Origin: Bacillota bacterium
Lineage (GTDB): Bacteria > Bacillota > Dethiobacteria > SKNC01
Reading direction: 5' to 3'
Assembly (NCBI GenBank): GCA_007120745.1
Contig: SKNC01000061.1
Coordinates: forward strand, 1 to 26,056
Length of the DNA: 26,056 nt
Position numbers and translations under genes: made by a program. Below the pieces are notes generated by a model that worked only from the letters and a program-made list of their open reading frames with translations, had not been told where the DNA came from and ran no database searches. This document shows positions 6,787 through 15,173 of the stretch, in pieces. Position 1 is the stretch's first letter. The number at the start of each line of letters is the position of its first letter.

Positions 6787-8067
6787 ATGCTCAAGGTTTG
6801 TACTAAAGAAGAATGGGAAAAGTCTTCCCCAAGAAAGGATATTGGTTCCTGGGAAGAGCAGGAAAAAGCAGTTAAAACAATTATTGCAGACATTAAGAAC
6901 AGGGGCGATGAGGCCCTGAGGGAGCTGGCATTAAAATTTGACGGCTGTCACCTGGAAAGCCTGGTGGTGGAGGAGCAGGAGATTCAAGAGGCCCGCCAGA
7001 AGGTTGGTTCCGACTTTATAAATGCCTTACATAAGGCGGCGGAAAATATTGAGATTTTTCACCGGCGTCAAAGCCGGAATTCTTTTATCAGTACCGAGGA
7101 GTCCGGGATTATCCTGGGACAGATGGTGATACCCCTGGAAAAAGTGGGAGCTTATGTTCCCGGGGGAACTGCCTCCTATCCTTCATCAGTGTTAATGAAT
7201 GTCATTCCTGCAAAAATTGCCGGGGTAAAAGAAATATATATGTGCACCCCTCCGGGGAAAGACGGAAAAATAAATCCCTACACTCTTACTGCAGCCGCCC
7301 AATTAGGTGTGGAAAAGATTTTTAAAATGGGGGGCGCCCAGGCAGTGGCTGCTTTTGCATACGGGACTGGAACTGTCCCGGTGGTAGATAAGATTGTAGG
7401 ACCGGGAAATATTTATGTGACCCTGGCGAAAAAACTGGTTTACGGGGATGTGGATATTGATATGCTTGCGGGTCCCAGTGAACTGCTGATTATAGCGGAT
7501 TCTACCGCGGATCCCCGGTTTATCGCAGCGGACATTATGTCTCAGGCGGAACATGACCCCCTGGCGGCAAACTTTATTGTTACACCGGATCCGGAGCTGC
7601 CGGGCAGAGTGCTGAATTCTTTACAGGAGCAGCTGCCTCAAATGAGCCGGCGGGACATTATCCAGAAGTCCCTGGAAGAACACTCCGCCATTATTGTTGT
7701 GAAAAATTTGGAGGAGGCTTTCCGGGTTTCCAACGACATTGCCCCAGAACATCTGGAGGTAATCATTGAAGACCCTCTGGCTTCTCTTCCCTGGATTAAA
7801 AATGCAGGTTCAGTATTCTTAGGGGGCTTTACTCCTGAACCTCTGGGGGATTATTATGCCGGCCCCAACCATGTCCTTCCTACCGGGGGAGCCGCCCGGT
7901 TTTCATCGGGACTGAATGTAGATGATTTTATTAAGAAAACCACTATTCTATACTATCCAAAGCAGGCCCTGAAGGAGGCGGCGGAGGATGTAATTTTGCT
8001 GGCAGAGGTGGAGGGCCTGGATGCTCACGCCAATACAGTCAAAGTGAGGATGAAGAACATTGAGTAA
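6787..8067 (+). CDS. hisD: histidinol dehydrogenase
   Basis: Catalyses the last two steps of histidine synthesis, oxidising histidinol through histidinal to histidine with two NAD. The 426-residue length is typical. Family blocks are clear: VPGGTASYPSSVLMNVIPAK, IVGPGNIYVTLAKKLVYG, DIDMLAGPSELLIIAD, ADIMSQAEHDPLA (including zinc-site Q and H), DIAPEHLEVI, and LGDYYAGPNHVLPTGG near the C-terminus. The ATG has GGAGGTG about 8 nt upstream. It is first in the his cluster under the promoter at 6701-6729, and its end overlaps hisB by 8 nt, which suggests translational coupling. hisG and hisZ, which often precede hisD in Firmicutes, are absent. Confidence 0.97.
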   Translation: MLKVCTKEEWEKSSPRKDIGSWEEQEKAVKTIIADIKNRGDEALRELALKFDGCHLESLVVEEQEIQEARQKVGSDFINALHKAAENIEIFHRRQSRNSFISTEESGIILGQMVIPLEKVGAYVPGGTASYPSSVLMNVIPAKIAGVKEIYMCTPPGKDGKINPYTLTAAAQLGVEKIFKMGGAQAVAAFAYGTGTVPVVDKIVGPGNIYVTLAKKLVYGDVDIDMLAGPSELLIIADSTADPRFIAADIMSQAEHDPLAANFIVTPDPELPGRVLNSLQEQLPQMSRRDIIQKSLEEHSAIIVVKNLEEAFRVSNDIAPEHLEVIIEDPLASLPWIKNAGSVFLGGFTPEPLGDYYAGPNHVLPTGGAARFSSGLNVDDFIKKTTILYYPKQALKEAAEDVILLAEVEGLDAHANTVKVRMKNIE

Positions 8068-8650
8068 AAGGGAAGCACGGGTAGAACGAAAAACGGGAGA
8101 GACGGATATTACGCTGTATATTAACCTGGAGGGCTCGGGAAAAACGGAACTGAATACGGGGGTTCCCTTCCTGGAGCACATGCTGAACCTTATGGCCCGG
8201 CACGGGTTCTTTGACCTGAAGATTCAGGCGGTGGGGGACCTGGAAATAGATGCTCACCACCTGGTGGAGGATATTGGAATTGTCCTGGGGGAAGCCTTCA
8301 GAAAAGCCATGGGCAGTAAAGAAGGAATCAAAAGGTACGGATTTTTCATGCTGCCCATGGATGAAGCACTGGTTTTGGCTTCCTTAGACCTGTCGGACAG
8401 GCCCTTTTTAGTATATAATGTAGATATTCCGGCGGATAAAGTAGGGGAATTTGACACAGAACTGCTGGAGGAGTTTTTCAGGGCCTTTGCCCATGAGGCC
8501 AGGATTACCCTGCACTTAAAACTGATTCACGGGAAAAACTCTCACCACATCATGGAAGCTCTTTTTAAAGCCCTGGGTAGAAGCCTGGACCAGGCTCTGC
8601 AGGTGGACCCTAGAGTGGAGGGGGTACCTTCTACCAAGGGGAAACTGTAA
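8060..8650 (+). CDS. hisB: imidazoleglycerol-phosphate dehydratase
   Basis: Dehydrates imidazole glycerol phosphate to imidazole acetol phosphate. The 196-residue protein is the monofunctional type, without the fused phosphatase of enterobacterial HisB. Metal-binding motifs are present: GVPFLEHML, DAHHLVEDIGIVLG (the HHxxED block), FFRAFAHEARITLH and NSHHIMEALFKALG. The start is TTG at 8060, inside the end of hisD, with GAGG about 10 nt upstream. The 8-nt overlap implies coupled translation. The missing phosphatase activity is supplied by the PHP-family protein later in this operon. Confidence 0.96.
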   Translation: MSKREARVERKTGETDITLYINLEGSGKTELNTGVPFLEHMLNLMARHGFFDLKIQAVGDLEIDAHHLVEDIGIVLGEAFRKAMGSKEGIKRYGFFMLPMDEALVLASLDLSDRPFLVYNVDIPADKVGEFDTELLEEFFRAFAHEARITLHLKLIHGKNSHHIMEALFKALGRSLDQALQVDPRVEGVPSTKGKL

Positions 8651-8685
8651 ATATAAATTGAGTTTTTATATACGGGGGAATTATT

Positions 8686-9306
8686 TTGATCGTTATTGTG
8701 GATTATGGAATGGGGAATTTACAGAGCGTGCAGAACGGTTTTGCCCGCATGGGATATTCCACCCGGGTTACCGGAGATATAAGGGAGATTAAAGAAGCCA
8801 GGGGGATCATCCTTCCGGGAGTAGGCGCTTTCGGCCAGGCGGTTAAGAATTTGAATCAAGGCAGGCTGGGAGAAGTGGTGAAAGAACAGGCCCGGGAGGG
8901 AATTCCTTTGTTGGGAATCTGTTTGGGACTGCAGCTTCTTTTTGAGAGAAGTCAGGAGGGCACCGGAAAAAAGGGAGAAGGACTGGGCCTGGTTTCGGGA
9001 GAGGTGGTTAAATTCCAGGGGAGCCTGAAAGTTCCCCATATGGGATGGAACCGGCTGAAACTGAAGAAAGAAGATCCCTTGTTTTACGGAATTGAAGACC
9101 AGGACTACTTTTATTTTGTGCACTCCTATTATGCGGTTCCACAAAAACAGGAATCTGTACTGGGTGCTGTCCATTACGGCACGGATTTTGCTGCGGTGGT
9201 AAAAGAGGAACCCTGTGTTTACGGTGTTCAGTTTCACCCGGAGAAAAGCAGTGATTCAGGGCTGAAGATACTGGCTAATTTTGGTGATATTATTGACAGG
9301 AGTTGA
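8686..9306 (+). CDS. hisH: imidazole glycerol phosphate synthase, glutaminase subunit
   Basis: Hydrolyses glutamine and passes ammonia to HisF for imidazole ring closure. The 206-residue class-I amidotransferase shows VDYGMGNLQSV at the start, LPGVGAFGQAVKNL, LLGICLGLQLLFE with nucleophile C79, FVHSYYA, and YGVQFHPEKSSDSG with H184 and E186, so the catalytic triad is intact. The start is TTG, with GGGGGA upstream. It sits 35 nt after hisB and 4 nt before hisA. Its partner HisF is encoded two genes later in the same operon. Confidence 0.96.
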   Translation: MIVIVDYGMGNLQSVQNGFARMGYSTRVTGDIREIKEARGIILPGVGAFGQAVKNLNQGRLGEVVKEQAREGIPLLGICLGLQLLFERSQEGTGKKGEGLGLVSGEVVKFQGSLKVPHMGWNRLKLKKEDPLFYGIEDQDYFYFVHSYYAVPQKQESVLGAVHYGTDFAAVVKEEPCVYGVQFHPEKSSDSGLKILANFGDIIDRS

Positions 9307-9310
9307 TAAC

Positions 9311-10027
9311 ATGGAAGTGATCCCGGCAATAGATTTGAAAGGCGGAAAATGTGTCCGCCTTTATCAGGGTAAGGCAGACCGGGAAACGGTATACTACGAG
9401 AATCCCCTGGAGGTAGCCCTGATGTGGGAACGGAAGGGGGCCCGCCGGCTGCATATGGTGGATTTGGACGGTGCTTTCCAGGGAAGTCCCCAGAACAAAG
9501 CGGTAATTAAGGAAATTTCTTCTGCTCTTGAAATTCCCATTCAGCTGGGGGGAGGCATACGGAACGAAGAAACTGTTTCAGAGCTTTTATCCCTGGGTAT
9601 CAGCAGAGTAATTATCGGTACTGCTGCGGTGGATAATCCGGGACTGATAAAGAGATTGGTGAAAACCTACGGAGACAGCATCATGGTAGGAGTAGATGCC
9701 CAGGATGGCCTGGTGGCCGTTAAGGGTTGGGTTGAGTCTTCTACCTTGAGGGCGCTGGACCTTGTCAGGGAAATGGAGCAGGTGGGAGTAAAGGAAGTGG
9801 TTTATACGGATATTTCCAGGGACGGTACCCTGCAGGGGCCAAATTTTGATTCCACCCGGGAGATTGCGGAAAATACAGGCCTCAATATTATTGCCTCCGG
9901 CGGGGTTTCCTCCCTGGAGGATATAAAAAAAGCCAGGGAACTGGAAGGGATAGGCATAAGCGGAATTATTGTGGGGCAGGCCCTTTACACCGGTAAATTT
10001 ACCCTGGAAGAAGCTCTAAAAATCTAA
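9311..10027 (+). CDS. hisA: phosphoribosylformimino-5-aminoimidazole carboxamide ribotide isomerase
   Basis: Isomerises ProFAR to PRFAR by an Amadori rearrangement. The protein has 238 residues from the ATG at 9311. An upstream in-frame start at 9281 lies inside hisH and is rejected because AGGAG sits 8 nt before 9311 and the family begins at VIPAIDLKGGKCVRL. Catalytic aspartates D8 and D129 (GVDAQDGLVAVKGW) are present, with phosphate-binding loops QLGGGIRN and ASGGVSSLEDI. It is a (beta/alpha)8 half-barrel-duplicated fold, sister to HisF. Note TrpF-like activity (PriA) occurs in some lineages; nothing here shows it. Confidence 0.96.
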   Translation: MEVIPAIDLKGGKCVRLYQGKADRETVYYENPLEVALMWERKGARRLHMVDLDGAFQGSPQNKAVIKEISSALEIPIQLGGGIRNEETVSELLSLGISRVIIGTAAVDNPGLIKRLVKTYGDSIMVGVDAQDGLVAVKGWVESSTLRALDLVREMEQVGVKEVVYTDISRDGTLQGPNFDSTREIAENTGLNIIASGGVSSLEDIKKARELEGIGISGIIVGQALYTGKFTLEEALKI

Positions 10028-10053
10028 GGATAAAAAAATATGGAGGGGGCAGC

Positions 10054-10815
10054 ATGTTGGCAAAAAGGATTATACCGTGCTTGGATGTATTAGAAGGAAG
10101 AGTTGTAAAAGGAGTACAGTTTGTCAACCTTAGGGATGCCGGGGACCCGGTGGAGCTGGCCAGCTTTTATGACCAGGAGGGGGCCGATGAACTGGTGTTT
10201 CTGGATATCACCGCATCCCATGAGAAAAGAAAGACGGTTATTGACGTGGTATCCCGGACCGCAGAAAAAGTGTATATCCCCTTTACCGTAGGAGGCGGCC
10301 TGTCCAGTATCGACCAGATTAAGGATATACTCAGTGCAGGAGCGGACAAGGTTTCTCTGAATACCGCAGCATTTCAAAACCCTTCTCTGGTCAGTGATGG
10401 GGCTGAAAAATTTGGAACCCAGTGTATGGTGGTGGCCATAGATGCTAAAAAGATGGAGGGCAAGGAAGACTGGGAAGTTTTCCTGCACGGCGGCCGGACT
10501 CCTACAGGGGTTTCTGCGCTGGATTGGGCTCAAAAGGTGGAGGAGCTGGGTGCCGGAGAAATTCTCTTGACCAGCATGGACAGTGACGGAGGAAAGGATG
10601 GGTACGATCTGCCCCTGACCTCAGCCATAGCAGAGAGAGTCCAGATTCCCGTAATCGCCTCGGGAGGTGCCGGAACTATGGAGCATTTTTTGCAGGCTCT
10701 AACCACGGGGAAAGCGGATGCAGCCCTGGCGGCATCGGTGTTTCATTACCGGGAATTTTCTGTGCGGGACGTGAAGGAATACCTGGCTAAAAATGGAGTG
10801 GAGGTAAGAATTTAA
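10054..10815 (+). CDS. hisF: imidazole glycerol phosphate synthase, cyclase subunit
   Basis: Uses ammonia from HisH to convert PRFAR to imidazole glycerol phosphate and AICAR. Its 253 residues match the family length. The opening AKRIIPCLDV carries D11 and the second catalytic aspartate is D130 in VVAIDAKK. Phosphate-binding loops TVGGGLSSID, LTSMDSDGGKDGYDL and IASGGAGTMEH are present. GGAGGGGG precedes the ATG. The stop overlaps the hisI start as TAATG, a classic coupling arrangement. AICAR produced here feeds purine synthesis, whose genes are not in the window. Confidence 0.97.
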   Translation: MLAKRIIPCLDVLEGRVVKGVQFVNLRDAGDPVELASFYDQEGADELVFLDITASHEKRKTVIDVVSRTAEKVYIPFTVGGGLSSIDQIKDILSAGADKVSLNTAAFQNPSLVSDGAEKFGTQCMVVAIDAKKMEGKEDWEVFLHGGRTPTGVSALDWAQKVEELGAGEILLTSMDSDGGKDGYDLPLTSAIAERVQIPVIASGGAGTMEHFLQALTTGKADAALAASVFHYREFSVRDVKEYLAKNGVEVRI

Positions 10816-11150
10816 TGCAAATTACCAAAAAGGAAATTGAAAAACTTAAATTTGACAGCCGCGGGCTGATTCCCGCCATCGTTCAGGATGCAGATACGAA
10901 ACAGGTGCTGATGATGGCTTATATGAATAAAGAATCCCTGGAGAAGACCCTGGAGGAGGGAAAGGCCTGTTACTGGAGCCGAAGCCGGAAGGAACTCTGG
11001 TTGAAGGGGGAGACCTCCGGCCATTATCAAATTATTAAAGAAATATACTACGATTGTGATGCGGACACCCTTCTTCTAATTATTGACCAGGTGGGGGGCA
11101 TAGCCTGTCATACTGGAGAGGTATCCTGTTTCCATCACCGTTTAAAATAA
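10815..11150 (+). CDS. hisI: phosphoribosyl-AMP cyclohydrolase
   Basis: Opens the purine ring of phosphoribosyl-AMP, the third histidine step. At 111 residues it is the single-domain form: the HisE pyrophosphohydrolase domain often fused at the C-terminus is absent. Motifs include LIPAIVQDADTKQVLM, AYMNKESLEKTLEEGKA, YWSRSRKELWLKGETSGH, and the metal site YDCDADTLLLI followed by GGIACHTGEVSCFHH. The ATG overlaps the hisF stop by 1 nt. Since hisE is not adjacent, the preceding pathway step must be encoded elsewhere. Confidence 0.96.
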   Translation: MQITKKEIEKLKFDSRGLIPAIVQDADTKQVLMMAYMNKESLEKTLEEGKACYWSRSRKELWLKGETSGHYQIIKEIYYDCDADTLLLIIDQVGGIACHTGEVSCFHHRLK

Positions 11151-11257
11151 GAAAAGTGGGAATTCATAAAGCATTATGGGGAGGCTTAATTAAAGGATTT
11201 TATCTGTTTTGTAATATAAAATTGATACAAATAATACCCGAAAAGGATGTCGTAATT

Positions 11258-12064
11258 ATGATTGATTATCACCTGCATACGGTTCGATGCTGTCATGCCC
11301 GGGGGACTCTGGAGGATTACTGCCGGGAAGGGGCCCGTAAAGGCCTGACAGAAATCGGTTTTGCCGACCATTTTCCCCTGGACCTGCTGGATTACGAACC
11401 CCCGGTAAAAGTAACTATGGATGGAGAAGAGCTTCCCCGGTATGTGGAGGAAGTTTTGAGGATGTCCCGAAACAAAGAGCTTCCCACGGTTAAGTTGGGA
11501 ATTGAGCTGGATTTTCTGCCGGGACGGGAAAAAGCGGCCCAAAGAGAGCTTTCCTTGTACCCTTTTGACTATATCATTGGTTCTGTACATTTTTTGGAGG
11601 ATTGGGACTTTACCAATCCCGCCTGTGCCGGTGAGTATGAACAGTGCACGGAAGAAGAAATTATGGAACTCTATGAAAAGTACTATCTCCTCATTGAAAA
11701 GCTGGTGGGGTCCAATCTTTGTGACATTATAGGGCACCTGGATGTCATTAAGAAATTTGGATATCGGCCCATAAATGGTGCAGCCCGTCTGATGGAAAGG
11801 GTCACAGACCTGTTAAAGGAAGCGGACCTCTGCATTGAGTTAAATACGGCGGGCCTTTACACTCCGGCTTTGGAGATGTATCCCGCAAATGATATTTTAG
11901 AAAGCTGCCGGCGGAAAAAGGTTCCGGTCACCCTGGGTTCTGATGCCCACCGGCCGGAGGATGTGGGCAGGTCCCTGGATACAGCCCTGGATTTACTGAG
12001 GGAATCCGGTTACCGGGAGGTTGCCGTGTTCAGGGGCAGAAAACGGAGTTTTCTGAAAATATAA
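11258..12064 (+). CDS. histidinol-phosphatase, PHP family (HisJ/HisK type)
   Basis: Removes phosphate from L-histidinol phosphate, the step before HisD. This 268-residue PHP-domain protein carries the metal-binding residues in order: H5 and H7 in DYHLHT, D37-H38 in FADHFP, E83 in GIELDF, H111 in GSVHFLEDW, H160 in DIIGHLDVIKKFG, and D229 and H231 in LGSDAHRPEDVG. The SVHFLEDW and HLDVIKKFG blocks are typical of the histidinol-phosphatase subgroup rather than polymerase PHP domains. The ATG at 11258 is chosen, with AGGATG about 8 nt upstream. A GTG at 11156 would add 34 residues unlike the family. The 107-nt A/T-rich gap after hisI could hold a weak internal promoter, but none is convincing. 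It complements the monofunctional HisB. Confidence 0.93.
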   Translation: MIDYHLHTVRCCHARGTLEDYCREGARKGLTEIGFADHFPLDLLDYEPPVKVTMDGEELPRYVEEVLRMSRNKELPTVKLGIELDFLPGREKAAQRELSLYPFDYIIGSVHFLEDWDFTNPACAGEYEQCTEEEIMELYEKYYLLIEKLVGSNLCDIIGHLDVIKKFGYRPINGAARLMERVTDLLKEADLCIELNTAGLYTPALEMYPANDILESCRRKKVPVTLGSDAHRPEDVGRSLDTALDLLRESGYREVAVFRGRKRSFLKI

Positions 12065-12096
12065 AAGAAGATCGTCTATAATAGAGGATGATTTAA

Positions 12097-12621
12097 TTGT
12101 ATCATTTTAAGATTTTTACTCTTTGGGGAAATATATTGGCTGTTTATGGACGCCGGGGAATTCTATCTTTACATTTTGATCATACTGGGGAAGAAGAGGT
12201 TAAAGTTAAGGCCGGGGGAAGCATAGAAAGAATCTGGCCTGATCTCTTTACTGCCCTGCAGAATTATTTTAAGGGGAAAAGATCGATAGATTTTAGTCGG
12301 TTTTCTGTGGACATGAAGGAATATCCGCCTTTTACTGCCAGGGTATTGGAACATATTCGCCAAATTCCGTACGGGCGGGTTTGTTCATATTCTGCGGCAG
12401 CCCGGGCATTGGGATGCAGTGGGGGCAGCCGTGCTGTGGGCAGGGCCCTGGGCCGTAACCGGCTGCCGGTGATTATTCCCTGTCACCGGGTGGTCAACCA
12501 GGACGGTTGTCCGGGTGGGTTTTCCAGCGGACTGGAAAAGAAGCTTGGCCTTTTAACCCTTGAAGGGGTTAAATTTAATGAACTGGGGAGAATTAACGAT
12601 GAGGTATTTATCAGCCGGTGA
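12097..12621 (+). CDS. ogt: methylated-DNA--[protein]-cysteine S-methyltransferase
   Basis: Repairs O6-alkylguanine by transferring the alkyl group to its own cysteine. The 174-residue protein has the methyltransferase domain at about 80-160: IRQIPYGRVCSYSAAARALG (helix-turn-helix region), SRAVGRALGRN with the arginine finger, and the acceptor motif IIPCHRVVNQDG with C129, ending KLGLLTLEGV. No AdaA-type regulatory domain is fused. The start is TTG at 12097 with AGAGGATG upstream. A TATAAT at 12076-12081 just before it may be a -10 element, but its -35 is poor. The 3' end overlaps aroC by 23 nt, so it is translated in the same transcript. A repair gene inside an amino-acid operon is unexpected. 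Confidence 0.92.
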   Translation: MYHFKIFTLWGNILAVYGRRGILSLHFDHTGEEEVKVKAGGSIERIWPDLFTALQNYFKGKRSIDFSRFSVDMKEYPPFTARVLEHIRQIPYGRVCSYSAAARALGCSGGSRAVGRALGRNRLPVIIPCHRVVNQDGCPGGFSSGLEKKLGLLTLEGVKFNELGRINDEVFISR

Positions 12622-13786
12622 ATCACATGGCCCCTGTCTGGTGGCAGTAATAGAAGGCCTGCCTTCCAATCTGCAGCTGGATCGGGGAAAAATTAATCAG
12701 CAGCTGGCAAGAAGACAGAAGGGTCACGGCCGCGGGGGAAGGATGAAGATTGAAAAGGACCGGGTGGAGATCCTTTCCGGGCTTCGCTTCGGGAAAACCC
12801 TGGGCAGTCCCCTGACCCTGACCATAACTAACCAGGATTATAAAAACTGGCAGGAGGTTATGAATCCTTATCAAGCCCCTGAGAAACCGGACCATGAGGA
12901 AGAAAACAGCTGTGGGGAAGTCCTGACCAGACCCAGGCCCGGACATGCAGACCTGGCGGGTTCCTTGAAGTACCATCAAGATGATATACGAAATGTTCTG
13001 GAAAGAGCCAGCGCCCGGGAGACTGCCATCAGGGTGGCAGTAGGCGGTACTGCCAGGCAAATGCTGGACCGTTTTAACATTGCAGTATACAGTCATGTGG
13101 TAGGAATCGGAGGCATCAGGGCAGAAAGTATGGAAAACCGGCTTCCGGAACAGCTGCATCGGCTGGCGGAAGAATCTTCGGTCAGGTGTGCTGACCCTGT
13201 TATAGAGGCGAAAATGATTGAGGAAATTGACCGGGCCAAAGATGAAGGGGATTCCCTGGGGGGAGTTTTCGAAATACTGGTAACCGGAGTTCCCCCCGGA
13301 CTGGGAAGTCACGTGCACTGGGACCGCAAACTTGATGGACGCCTGGCGGGAGCCTTAATGAGCCTGCAGGCCATCAAAGCAGTAGAAATCGGCCTGGGTT
13401 TTGAAGCGGCTGCCTTGAGAGGCTCCCGGGTTCATGACGAGATTTATTATGATGAGAATGCCAATAAATATTTTCGAAAGACCAACAGGTCCGGAGGCAT
13501 AGAAGGGGGACTCACCAATGGCGAAACTCTCCGGATACGGTGTGCCATGAAACCCATTCCTACCCTTTACAGGCCCCTCACCAGTGTTGACATGAAGACA
13601 AAAAAGAGCCTGCAGGCAGGGGTAGAGCGTTCCGATGCCTGTGCGGTTCCTGCCGCCAGTGTGGTGGGAGAGGCCATCGTCGCCTGGGAGATTGCCTGTA
13701 CCTTTGTGGATAAGTTTGGAGGAGATTCCATGGAGGAATTGAAGGCTGCTTATGAAACCTACCTGCGAATGATTGCCCGCCGCTGA
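12599..13786 (+). CDS. aroC: chorismate synthase
   Basis: Eliminates phosphate from EPSP to give chorismate, the branch point for aromatic amino acids; it needs reduced FMN. The protein has 395 residues from the ATG at 12599. Signature blocks: SAGESHGPCLVAVIEGLPSN, GRGGRMKIEKDRVEILSG, TRPRPGHADLAGSLKY, DIRNVLERASARETA, GDSLGGVFEILVTGVPPGLG and ERSDACAVPAASVVGEA. An upstream in-frame start at 12560 is rejected because GGGGAG lies 8 nt before 12599 and the family begins MRYLSAGESHG. It overlaps ogt by 23 nt. It acts directly after AroA, which is encoded 7 kb upstream under a different control. Confidence 0.97.
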   Translation: MRYLSAGESHGPCLVAVIEGLPSNLQLDRGKINQQLARRQKGHGRGGRMKIEKDRVEILSGLRFGKTLGSPLTLTITNQDYKNWQEVMNPYQAPEKPDHEEENSCGEVLTRPRPGHADLAGSLKYHQDDIRNVLERASARETAIRVAVGGTARQMLDRFNIAVYSHVVGIGGIRAESMENRLPEQLHRLAEESSVRCADPVIEAKMIEEIDRAKDEGDSLGGVFEILVTGVPPGLGSHVHWDRKLDGRLAGALMSLQAIKAVEIGLGFEAAALRGSRVHDEIYYDENANKYFRKTNRSGGIEGGLTNGETLRIRCAMKPIPTLYRPLTSVDMKTKKSLQAGVERSDACAVPAASVVGEAIVAWEIACTFVDKFGGDSMEELKAAYETYLRMIARR

Positions 13787-13839
13787 ACTGTCCGAAGGTG
13801 ACAAGAAGACAAGGAAAACTGGAAAGGGCTGGCTTTATT

Positions 13840-14940
13840 ATGGAAACTAGTAAACTCACGGTAGACCTGGGAAGCAGAAGCTATGACATAATTATTGGAT
13901 ATGATTTTTTGGAAACCCTGGGAAAGCAATTACGGGCCCTGGGGTTTAAAGGAAAACTGCTGGTTATCACCGATGAAAATGTATTTCCGCTGTACGGGGA
14001 TTCCTGCATGAAAGGTCTTAAAGAGGCAGGATATTCGGCCAAAATTGAGGTGATTCCTGCGGGTGAAGGGTCAAAAAGCTGGTCTGCGGCAGATAAACTT
14101 CTAACTTCTGCTCTGGAATTTGTTATGGACCGGGATTCAGGAATTGTGGCTCTTGGGGGTGGGGTTGTAGGAGACCTGGCAGGGTTTGTTGCCGCCACAT
14201 ACCTTCGGGGAGTTGCTTATGTGCAGGTGCCCACCACCCTTTTGGCCCAGGTGGACAGCAGTGTAGGAGGGAAAGTGGCTATAAATCATCCCCGGGGAAA
14301 AAACATCATTGGCGCTTTTTACCAGCCCCGGCTGGTGCTCATCGATCTGAAGACTCTGGAAACCCTGCCCGTGAGAGAACTGAGAACCGGAATGGCGGAA
14401 GTGGTGAAGTACGGTATCATCAGGGATCGCAGTTTTTTTGATTATCTGCATGAACATCTCAACCCATCCTTGGAGCAGGAGAAGGACTTTTATAAGCATA
14501 TTGTTTACAGGTCCTGCGTCATTAAAGCGGAAGTTGTTTCTGAAGATGAGAGAGAGGGAGGAATCCGGGCCATTTTGAATTTTGGCCACACTCTGGGGCA
14601 TGCTCTGGAGGCAGCCACCTCTTATAAACATTTCAATCATGGTGAAGCAGTCAATTTCGGCATGCTGCTGGCCTCCCGATTGGCCCACATGCAGGGGATC
14701 CTGGATAAGGAATCTTTGAAGATCATCGAGGAAATGTTGTTTCGAATGGGATTTAAAGAACTGCCCCCGGGATTAACAGCGGCAGAAATCAAAGAAGGGT
14801 TAAAATATGATAAAAAGCGACGGGGGGAAAAACTGGTCTTCATTCTCCCCGAAAAAATAGGGAAGGTTAGAATATATACCGATATTCCCGGGTCGCTGCT
14901 GGACCGGCTTATTGATGAATTTTTAAAAGAATTTAAGTAA
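13840..14940 (+). CDS. aroB: 3-dehydroquinate synthase
   Basis: Converts DAHP, the AroF product, to 3-dehydroquinate using NAD and a divalent metal. It has 366 residues from the ATG at 13840. Motifs include LVITDENVFPLYG, PAGEGSKSW, the glycine-rich ALGGGVVGDLAGFVAATYLRG region, VPTTLLAQVDSSVGGKVAIN, KNIIGAFYQPRLVLID, RAILNFGHTLGHALEAAT (metal histidines) and HGEAVNFGM. A GTG at 13798 would add 14 residues; the ATG has GGAAAGGG upstream at about 11 nt and matches the family start, so it is preferred, with some doubt. It is the last gene before the terminator at 14968. Confidence 0.95.
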   Translation: METSKLTVDLGSRSYDIIIGYDFLETLGKQLRALGFKGKLLVITDENVFPLYGDSCMKGLKEAGYSAKIEVIPAGEGSKSWSAADKLLTSALEFVMDRDSGIVALGGGVVGDLAGFVAATYLRGVAYVQVPTTLLAQVDSSVGGKVAINHPRGKNIIGAFYQPRLVLIDLKTLETLPVRELRTGMAEVVKYGIIRDRSFFDYLHEHLNPSLEQEKDFYKHIVYRSCVIKAEVVSEDEREGGIRAILNFGHTLGHALEAATSYKHFNHGEAVNFGMLLASRLAHMQGILDKESLKIIEEMLFRMGFKELPPGLTAAEIKEGLKYDKKRRGEKLVFILPEKIGKVRIYTDIPGSLLDRLIDEFLKEFK

Positions 14941-14967
14941 AAAGGAAGAGAAAAAATAAAAATTTAA

Positions 14968-14994
14968 GGGACTGCAGAATTAGCAGTTCCTTTT
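14968..14994 (+). terminator. intrinsic terminator of the his-aro operon
   Basis: GGGACTGC (14968-14975) pairs with GCAGTTCC (14983-14990), eight pairs with one G-U, around a 7-nt loop, followed by TTTT. It lies 28 nt after aroB and closes the cluster that begins at the 6701 promoter. Confidence 0.8.
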
Positions 14995-15023
14995 GCATAA
15001 GGTTTCATTTGTCCCCGTAATCA

Positions 15024-15052
15024 TTGTTCCTGCAATCAAAATCGTTTATAAT
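15024..15052 (+). promoter_or_regulatory. promoter upstream of the ABC-class ATPase
   Basis: A perfect -10 box TATAAT (15047-15052) lies 17 nt after a weak -35 TTGTTC (15024-15029). The predicted start near 15059 leaves a leader of about 150 nt before the gene. Confidence 0.55.
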
Positions 15053-15104
15053 ATAGTTATTACTAATAATAAGTATTATAAGAAAAATATTATAATGGAT
15101 AAGG

Positions 15105-15173
15105 TCTTTCAACGGGATACCTGAAGGATATGTAACAAGGTTGCGGCAGTGGGGAGGTTTCTCAACTGCCGCA
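15105..15173 (+). promoter_or_regulatory. structured 5' leader, two hairpins, function unknown
   Basis: Hairpin 1 pairs TCTTTCA (15105-15111) with TGAAGGA (15122-15128), including one G-U, and closes a small inner GG/CC stem. Hairpin 2 pairs TGCGGCAGT (15142-15150) with ACTGCCGCA (15165-15173), nine perfect pairs, with a loop that can form GAG/CTC. No T-run follows hairpin 2, so it is not a terminator, and the ribosome site GAGGAGAG (15190-15197) comes 16 nt later. It does not match a riboswitch class I can recall. A regulatory or RNA-stabilising role is inference. Confidence 0.5.

Noticed and set aside
11156..11257. N-terminal extension of the histidinol phosphatase from a GTG at 11156
   Set aside because: The added residues do not resemble the family, whose proteins begin at the HxH motif, and a better-placed ATG with an AGGATG site exists at 11258.
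15105..15173. Assignment of the ATPase leader to a known riboswitch
   Set aside because: I compared it by eye with remembered consensus features (T-box, c-di-GMP, guanidine, tetrahydrofolate, ZTP) and found no convincing match.
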